This document shows positions 6,501 through 11,500 of a DNA stretch of 11,500 nucleotides, piece by piece. This DNA is from JBLHRE01 sp047625765 (GTDB lineage Bacteria > Bacteroidota > Bacteroidia > Flavobacteriales > JBLHRE01). The translations under genes and the position numbers were made by a program. Below the pieces are notes generated by a model that made no database searches, had not been told where the DNA came from, and saw only the letters and a list, made by a program, of their open reading frames with translations. The stretch covers positions 1 through 11,500 of the forward strand of contig JBLHRE010000046.1 of the NCBI GenBank assembly GCA_047625765.1, in the 5' to 3' direction. Each line of letters begins with the position of its first letter. Position 1 is the stretch's first letter.

Positions 6501-8957
6501 TTAGTCGTTATTCAATAACTGTTCCAAAGCCATTTCGTCTGGTACCAATACTTGTCTCGCTTTACTTCCTTCGAACTGCCCAATAATTCCGGCAGCCTCC
6601 AGTTGGTCAATCATTCTTCCAGCTCGGTTGTATCCAACTTTCAACTTACGTTGTAGTAGGGAAGCCGATCCTTGTTGATGCATTACAATAATACTTGCAG
6701 CTTCACGGAACATGGTGTCCCTGTCGCTTGCATCGATATCGCTTACACCAGCACTTTCTTCGCCACTATATTCTGGCAATTGCAGTGCTTCTGAGTATCC
6801 TTGTTGGGTTCCAATATAATCTGTTATCGCTTCTACCTCTGGTGTATCTACAAAAGCACATTGTACACGAATCAAATCACTTCCCAATGATATTAACATA
6901 TCACCCCGGCCAATCAATTGATCGGCTCCGCCAGCATCTAAAATTGTTCTCGAATCAATTTTAGAAGTTACTCTAAATGCAATTCGTGCAGGGAAATTGG
7001 CTTTAATTATACCTGTTATAACATTTACCGAAGGTCTTTGTGTTGCTACAATTAAGTGTATACCAATGGCACGGGCCAATTGAGCCAAACGAGCAATAGG
7101 CGTTTCTACCTCCTTACCCGCAGTCATAATCAAATCGGCAAATTCATCAATTACCAAAACGATATAAGGCAAATAGCGGTGACCATTTTCTGGATTCAGT
7201 TTACGCTTTACAAACTTGACGTTATATTCTTTAATATTTCTACAAAGCGCATCTTTTAATAGATCGTAACGCTGATCCATTTCTATACAAAGAGAATTTA
7301 AAGTGTTTACCACTTTCTTTGTATCTGTTATAATCGCATCTTCTTCTCCTGGTAATTTCGCTAAAAAGTGACGCTCTATTTTGTTGAATAGTGTCAATTC
7401 CACTTTCTTTGGATCTACCAAAACGAATTTAACTTCTGATGGATGCTTCTTATACAGCAGCGAAGTAAGAATACAGTTTAAACCAACAGACTTCCCTTGT
7501 CCCGTAGCACCAGCCATTAATAGGTGAGGCATTTTAGCTAAATCACAAACAAATGTTTCGTTAGAAATCGTTTTACCCAAAACCAAAGGCAATTCCATAT
7601 CTGCCTTTTGGAATTTCTCTGAAGCAATAACCTGCCTCATAGAAACTATATTGGCATTGGTTCTTGGTACTTCTATACCAATAGTTCCTCTGCCCGGAAT
7701 AGGCGCAATAATTCGAATTCCTAAAGCCGAAAGACTCAAAGCAATATCGTCTTCTAGGTTTTTAATTTTTGAAATACGAACTCCAGCAGCGGGAATAATC
7801 TCATACAAGGTTACCGTTGGCCCAATAGTAGCATTGATCTTAGAAATTTCAATTTTATAATCTTTAAGGGTGTTTACAATACGCTCTTTATTGGCTTGTA
7901 ATTCATCCTCATTAATTTCAATATTTCCAGAACCGTGATCATGTAATAGGTCTAGTCCGGGGAATTTGTAGCGCGATAAATCCAAAGTAGGATCGTAGGC
8001 TCCAAATTCTTTTAGTTTGGCGTTGATTTCCTTATCAATTAATAAAACATCTTCTTTTACTTCGGTTACTTCCAAGGCAACCTCATCTTCACTTTCTTCT
8101 TTTACTTCCGAAAGTTTTGGTGTCGTTTGTAAAGGCTGTGTTTTAGTTTCTACTTTATCAGTTGTATTAATGTCTAAATCAAGGTTAACAGGAGTTTCAA
8201 CAGGTTCTTTAATTTCGGAGGTAACTGGAGCAACATGTGTTGTAGTAGTTATTGGAGGAGCAAGGTCTTGTTGCTTGTCAGCACCAAATGATTCTTGCAT
8301 TTCAGTTTTCAACTCCATGGTTTTCTTCTTAAGACTCGCTAGTTTCAAGAATAAGCGGCCAACATAATGCCTTATTTTTTCTGGAGTTATTTTGTATACA
8401 GCGGTAAGGAAAGCCAATAAACTAAAGCCAAGGAACAGTCCAGCTCCTATTTTGCCAATAGTGCCAGCCAACCAATCAAAATAAAGATACCCAATACTAC
8501 CGCCATAGATTTTATTTGTAGCAACAAATGCCATGAATGTAGGAACCCAAAGCAGGTAGAAAATGCTGTACTTCAATGAGCGAACAACACTAATTTTTTT
8601 AAAATTAAAAACGATGCGAGATCCACTAATCAAAAACAACCAGACAAATAGAAAAGAAGCAAGGCCAAACCATCTAAATACAAACTGATGCCCTAATGCT
8701 GCACCTAATTTTCCTAGAATATTTTTGACTTTATAATTCTCGTCACTTAATAATTGAAAGAAAGGCTGATCTAAGGTACTTTGATCTATCTGCCAGTTTT
8801 TAAAATAGGAGGTAAACGAAAGGAAAAAGAAAATAGCCGTTAAAATCAAAAAGCCACCAAAAATGGTGTGCGCTGTTGGATTTTTAAAGGGGTTCCCCAC
8901 CTTAGGTAGAGAATTTTTTTTTGTTTTGGTAGCTGTAGAACTGCTGCGTTTCGCCAT
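6501..8957 (-). CDS. ftsK: DNA translocase FtsK (cell division / chromosome segregation)
   Basis: 818-residue septal DNA pump. It drives the terminus region through the closing septum and activates XerCD recombination at dif. The N-terminus has four membrane helices (about 31-51, 94-112, 129-147, 163-187). A low-complexity linker of some 110 residues rich in T, E, V and K follows (about 210-320), then the alpha/beta motor (about 345-725). Walker A is GATGQGKS (483-490). Walker B is LVIDEFADL (601-609) with D604 and E605. The ATQRPSVNVITG segment is at 638-649. Residues 740-807 form the gamma winged helix (FREAASIIVMHQQGSASLLQRKLKVGYNRAGRMIDQLEAAGIIG) that reads polar DNA motifs and contacts XerD. 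The linker is far shorter than in E. coli FtsK (about 1330 residues in total), as is normal outside Enterobacteria. Start ATG at 8957; a strong promoter lies 20-50 bp upstream. First gene of a probable ftsK-lolA-rluE-mtfA operon. Confidence 0.97.
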   Translation of the reverse strand: MAKRSSSTATKTKKNSLPKVGNPFKNPTAHTIFGGFLILTAIFFFLSFTSYFKNWQIDQSTLDQPFFQLLSDENYKVKNILGKLGAALGHQFVFRWFGLASFLFVWLFLISGSRIVFNFKKISVVRSLKYSIFYLLWVPTFMAFVATNKIYGGSIGYLYFDWLAGTIGKIGAGLFLGFSLLAFLTAVYKITPEKIRHYVGRLFLKLASLKKKTMELKTEMQESFGADKQQDLAPPITTTTHVAPVTSEIKEPVETPVNLDLDINTTDKVETKTQPLQTTPKLSEVKEESEDEVALEVTEVKEDVLLIDKEINAKLKEFGAYDPTLDLSRYKFPGLDLLHDHGSGNIEINEDELQANKERIVNTLKDYKIEISKINATIGPTVTLYEIIPAAGVRISKIKNLEDDIALSLSALGIRIIAPIPGRGTIGIEVPRTNANIVSMRQVIASEKFQKADMELPLVLGKTISNETFVCDLAKMPHLLMAGATGQGKSVGLNCILTSLLYKKHPSEVKFVLVDPKKVELTLFNKIERHFLAKLPGEEDAIITDTKKVVNTLNSLCIEMDQRYDLLKDALCRNIKEYNVKFVKRKLNPENGHRYLPYIVLVIDEFADLIMTAGKEVETPIARLAQLARAIGIHLIVATQRPSVNVITGIIKANFPARIAFRVTSKIDSRTILDAGGADQLIGRGDMLISLGSDLIRVQCAFVDTPEVEAITDYIGTQQGYSEALQLPEYSGEESAGVSDIDASDRDTMFREAASIIVMHQQGSASLLQRKLKVGYNRAGRMIDQLEAAGIIGQFEGSKARQVLVPDEMALEQLLNND

Positions 8958-8977
8958 AGGTTATTTTCTCAAAGGCT

Positions 8978-9008
8978 CAAAAGTACGAAATGCCTCGCTT
9001 TGGTCAAA
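8978..9008 (-). promoter_or_regulatory. Bacteroidota housekeeping promoter for ftsK
   Basis: Read on the minus strand, a TTTG -33 element (9008-9005) and a TACTTTTG -7 element (8985-8978) are separated by exactly 19 bp (9004-8986). Both match the published Bacteroidota consensus TTTG/TAnnTTTG without mismatch. The -33 box begins directly next to the stop codon of the upstream MFS gene (9009-9011). Transcription should start about 5-8 bp past the -7 box, leaving a leader of roughly 15 nt before the ftsK ATG. Confidence 0.88.
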
Positions 9009-10190
9009 CTAAAGTATTGCTCTTGTAATGAAGAGTTTTCTGATAAATACAACTAATAAAATAAATAGGACTAGGCCTAAATAAACAAAGGTTTGCTGTA
9101 AGCCTAAATGTTTTATTCCGTATCCAATAATAGGAGCTGCAATAGCATAGGAAATACGAATAGCAAAGCTACGAATAGACATTATGGTAGCTCTATATGC
9201 TGATAGCGACTCAGTCTGTATCATTTGTCTTAACACTGGTGTGGCAACACCTCTTGCCATATAATGCACGAAAATAATTGCCAAACCAATATAACCACCA
9301 ACAAACCCAATTACCATTAAACCTAGACTCAGTATTGCTAGGAGAAGGATCAGCAGGCTTTTTATTTCAAATTTGTCGAATAATTTATGCGAGCGAAATG
9401 CAAAGAAAGCGGAGCTCAGATTTAAAGCAGCCCACAATACTCCAAACCAAGATATAGGTATGTCAATACTTTCGAAGTACGATTGAGCTAGCCAGGCCAT
9501 ACTTAAGGTTGCAATACCACCAGCTGCAGAAATACAAATAATCCAAAACAAAGGCTTACTCGTATCAAAAGTAAACTTGAAGGTAGTTTTATAGGTTTCT
9601 ATCCTACTTAAGGGTTCCTTAGATTCTTTGTGATGCTGGGTTTCGAATAAAAGAAATGCAGCTGGCACACCAACCAAAGCCATGGCGGTTTGTATGTATA
9701 AGGGAAGATCTAAACTTATTGCTGCCAAGAGCCCTCCAATAATGGCGGCTAAAGATTCTGCAATATTCCCGACAGAATAACTTTGCCCTTCATACTGTGT
9801 ATACTTTTCTGGTTTATTTATACTGATTAATGAATCGTAAAGTAGGGCAGAGTCAGTGCCAGAGATAAAGCTGTTTGCTATACCTAAAAGCAATTGAGCC
9901 AGAGCAAAGCCCCAGAAACTCATAGAAAAACAAAATCCCAAATAGCCTAAAAAGAAAAAGGATGTTCCAAGCAATAAAACGTTTCTGCGTCCCCATCTAT
10001 CGGCCAGCATTCCAGATGGAATTTCCATTAACGCAATCACCAACGAATGTATACTGGTTAGCATTAATATTTGCTGAATATCTAAGCCTTTTGACTGGAA
10101 AAAGGGAATGATAACAGGCATTAAAACCATAAACCACATACTGGCTCTAATAATAAAAAGTAAAGGGATATTCTTTTTAGGACTTGCCAT
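9009..10190 (-). CDS. Major facilitator superfamily transporter, substrate unknown
   Basis: 393-residue inner-membrane protein, hydrophobic throughout, with about 12 predicted helices in two halves joined by a polar loop near 185-205 (HHKESKEPLSRIETYK). The signature MFS motif A lies in the loop between helices 2 and 3: GMLADRWGRR at 60-69, with D64 and R68-R69. SGTDSALLYDS at 110-120 in the next region is typical of drug/proton-antiporter-like MFS members of the kind annotated as efflux proteins. Substrate and direction cannot be read from the sequence. The start ATG (10190-10188) overlaps the xerD stop by one base (TAATG on the minus strand), so its translation is probably coupled to xerD. 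There is no terminator before the ftsK promoter just past its stop codon, so some read-through into ftsK is likely. Length is normal and no motif is broken. Confidence 0.9.
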   Translation of the reverse strand: MASPKKNIPLLFIIRASMWFMVLMPVIIPFFQSKGLDIQQILMLTSIHSLVIALMEIPSGMLADRWGRRNVLLLGTSFFFLGYLGFCFSMSFWGFALAQLLLGIANSFISGTDSALLYDSLISINKPEKYTQYEGQSYSVGNIAESLAAIIGGLLAAISLDLPLYIQTAMALVGVPAAFLLFETQHHKESKEPLSRIETYKTTFKFTFDTSKPLFWIICISAAGGIATLSMAWLAQSYFESIDIPISWFGVLWAALNLSSAFFAFRSHKLFDKFEIKSLLILLLAILSLGLMVIGFVGGYIGLAIIFVHYMARGVATPVLRQMIQTESLSAYRATIMSIRSFAIRISYAIAAPIIGYGIKHLGLQQTFVYLGLVLFILLVVFIRKLFITRAIL

Positions 10191-11083
10191 TATGCTCTTG
10201 GATGGAATTGGATAATAGAAGTCAAATAGGCTTCATCAACATGGGTGTAAATCTCTGTGGTGGTGATGCTTTCGTGTCCTAGAATTTGTTGCACGGTTCT
10301 TAAATCTGCACCGCCCTGCACCATGTGCGAGGCAAAAGAATGTCTAAAGGTGTGCGGACTAATCGTTTTTCTCAATCCAGCCAATTCCACCAAGCTTTTA
10401 ACAATGTTAAATATCATAACGCGCGAAAGCCCATTTCCTCTGCGATTTATAAACACAATGTCTTTGGCCTTGGAGTTTATTTCTTGGTGATTTCTTACTT
10501 CCCGGATGTAGATCTTCAGAAATTTTGCTGTAATGTCTGCCAAAGGAACCCAGCGTTGCTTATTGCCTTTGCCCAGTACTTTCACTAAACCTTCGTTAAA
10601 GTAAATATTCGAAAGTTTTAAGCCAATCAACTCACTAGCGCGTAGTCCGCAACCATATAAAGTTTCTATAATAGCACGGTTCCTTTCACCTTCTGGTTTA
10701 GAAAGATCCACAACAGAAATTATTTTGTCAATTTCTTCAACATTCAAAGTGTCTGGTAGGTGTTGTTTAAGTTTGGGTATTTCTAGTTTTTTTGCTGGAT
10801 TATCATCCCGGTATTTTTCTAACTGTAAGTAATGAAAGAAACTTCTAAAGGCTGAAATATACCTGCTTTGACTTCTAGCATTGATAGATTCTGCTACAAA
10901 ATGAATGTAGCTTTTTAAGTCGTCTAGGCCTAATGATATAGGCGAAATATCAATATTTTGAATCTCTAAATAGCCGGTAAATTTCTCTAAATCGCGAATA
11001 TATGCCATGACAGAATTCTTAGAAAGACCGCGCTCTAGCTTCAAGTAGTTTTGGTAATCGATAAGCGCATCTTTCCAGTTCAT
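10190..11083 (-). CDS. xerD: Site-specific tyrosine recombinase XerD
   Basis: 297-residue recombinase that, usually with XerC, resolves chromosome dimers at dif under FtsK control. The N-terminal SAM-like DNA-binding domain (about 1-105; LIDYQNYLKLERGLSKNSVMAY) is followed by the catalytic domain. All six active-site residues are visible: R148 in CGLRASEL, K172 in GKGNKQRWVPL, H244 and R247 in HTFRHSFASH, H270 in LGHESI, and the nucleophile Y279 in TEIYTHVD. As I recall, these are the same positions as in E. coli XerD, which supports XerD over a phage integrase or integron enzyme. Length is standard. Start ATG at 11083, with no Shine-Dalgarno and only 16 bp to the divergent aroQ start. The stop overlaps the MFS start. 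No attachment site, tRNA or cargo genes lie next to it, so it is a housekeeping recombinase. XerC versus XerD naming rests on similarity, and the partner gene is not in the window. Confidence 0.93.
   Translation of the reverse strand: MNWKDALIDYQNYLKLERGLSKNSVMAYIRDLEKFTGYLEIQNIDISPISLGLDDLKSYIHFVAESINARSQSRYISAFRSFFHYLQLEKYRDDNPAKKLEIPKLKQHLPDTLNVEEIDKIISVVDLSKPEGERNRAIIETLYGCGLRASELIGLKLSNIYFNEGLVKVLGKGNKQRWVPLADITAKFLKIYIREVRNHQEINSKAKDIVFINRRGNGLSRVMIFNIVKSLVELAGLRKTISPHTFRHSFASHMVQGGADLRTVQQILGHESITTTEIYTHVDEAYLTSIIQFHPRA
11046..11053 (+). promoter_or_regulatory. Candidate -7 box for aroQ inside the xerD 5' end
   Basis: TAGTTTTG fits TAnnTTTG on the plus strand, 46 bp before the aroQ ATG. 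No TTTG -33 element is found at the expected distance. With only 16 bp between the two start codons, a promoter for aroQ must lie within xerD coding sequence or further away. This is a candidate only. Confidence 0.35.
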
Positions 11084-11099
11084 TTTCTATCTTTATCGG

Positions 11100-11500
11100 A
11101 TGAAGGTATGTATAATCAACGGCCCAAATTTAAACCTATTGGGCGTACGCGAAAAATCTATTTACGGAGCACAGTCATTCAAAAGTTATTTGGAAGAGCT
11201 TAGAAGTAAATTTCCAAATTTAGACATAGACTATTATCAATCTAACATAGAAGGCGAGCTTATTGATAAGATCCATTCTGTAGGATTTTCTGCTGATTCG
11301 ATTGTTCTAAATGCAGGTGCATATTCACATACATCCTTAGCAATTGCCGATGCTATATCGGCAATAACAACCCATGTAATTGAGGTGCATATTTCTAATA
11401 TTCACGCAAGAGAATCCTTCAGATCACATTCTTATATTGCTTCAAAATGTATTGGAACAATTTCTGGTTTTGGTTTGGACTCCTATCGTTTGGCTTTAGA
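11100..11500 (+). CDS. aroQ: Type II 3-dehydroquinate dehydratase (3' end outside window)
   Basis: Third enzyme of the shikimate pathway; it dehydrates 3-dehydroquinate to 3-dehydroshikimate in the cytoplasm. 133 codons are visible from ATG at 11100, and the frame is open at the window end. Type II dehydratases are about 140-150 residues, so only the last few codons are missing. The start MKVCIINGPNLNLLG is the family signature, with N11 and, further on, R17 in the active-site loop and the catalytic base Y22 in SIYG. Later blocks are QSNIEGELIDKIH (47-59), NAGAYSHTS (71-79) with N71 and H77, and EVHISNIHARESFRSHS (95-111) with catalytic H102, then GTISGFGLDSYRLAL at the end. Active-site residues are therefore all present. 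The gene diverges from xerD, and no Shine-Dalgarno is seen. Confidence 0.95.
   Translation, partial: MKVCIINGPNLNLLGVREKSIYGAQSFKSYLEELRSKFPNLDIDYYQSNIEGELIDKIHSVGFSADSIVLNAGAYSHTSLAIADAISAITTHVIEVHISNIHARESFRSHSYIASKCIGTISGFGLDSYRLAL
11125..11132 (-). promoter_or_regulatory. Candidate -7 box for xerD inside the aroQ 5' end
   Basis: CAAATTTA on the plus strand reads TAAATTTG on the minus strand, matching TAnnTTTG about 41 bp before the xerD ATG. The -33 position, 19 bp away, is T-rich (TTTT) but lacks the G. It lies within the aroQ codons for the conserved NGPNLNLL region, so the match may simply be coding sequence. Confidence 0.3.

Noticed and set aside
8017..8367. 116-residue plus-strand open frame inside ftsK
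   Set aside because: It is the antisense of the low-complexity FtsK linker; its Ser/Val-rich composition comes from the repetitive linker codons.
10190..11083. Tyrosine recombinase as a sign of an integrated mobile element
   Set aside because: Length, active-site positions and housekeeping neighbours (aroQ, ftsK) fit chromosomal XerD. No tRNA, direct repeats or cargo genes are seen.

Overview
The window looks like a chromosomal housekeeping region of a Bacteroidota bacterium, most likely of the Flavobacteriales type. The evidence is low-GC DNA, start sites without a clear Shine-Dalgarno sequence, and promoter elements of the Bacteroidota form (TTTG, about 19 bp, TAnnTTTG). The proteins also read as Bacteroidota versions of TypA, FtsK, XerD, LolA and AroQ. 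I see no rRNA, tRNA, CRISPR array, transposase, phage gene or obvious foreign segment.

Layout. Positions 1-1254 (+) hold the 3' part of a 7TM-HD phosphohydrolase (PgpH type), whose N-terminus lies outside the window. It converges on a small secreted beta-barrel protein (1313-1891, -), with a hairpin flanked by A and T tracts between them. A 520 bp divergent gap follows, with a promoter at its right end, then typA/bipA (2412-4214, +). typA converges on a minus-strand block, with a long hairpin between. Transcribed right to left, that block is xerD (11083-10190), an MFS transporter (10190-9009), ftsK (8957-6501), lolA (6482-5835), an RluE-like pseudouridine synthase (5796-5221) and an MtfA-like zinc peptidase with a C-terminal SEC-C motif (5203-4316). 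At the right edge aroQ (11100 to the end, +) diverges from xerD with only 16 bp between the start codons.

How the genes fit together. xerD and ftsK encode partners in chromosome dimer resolution and segregation and lie one gene apart. xerD and the MFS gene overlap at TAATG, so they are probably translationally coupled. ftsK has its own very good promoter just past the MFS stop codon. It probably drives ftsK-lolA-rluE-mtfA, an envelope, division and ribosome-modification operon closed by the hairpin at 4265-4306.

I found no undescribed multi-gene system. The items most worth a second look are the MtfA/SEC-C fusion, the unexplained 520 bp divergent gap with a 9 bp inverted repeat, the xerD-MFS-ftsK arrangement, and the very tight xerD/aroQ divergence.
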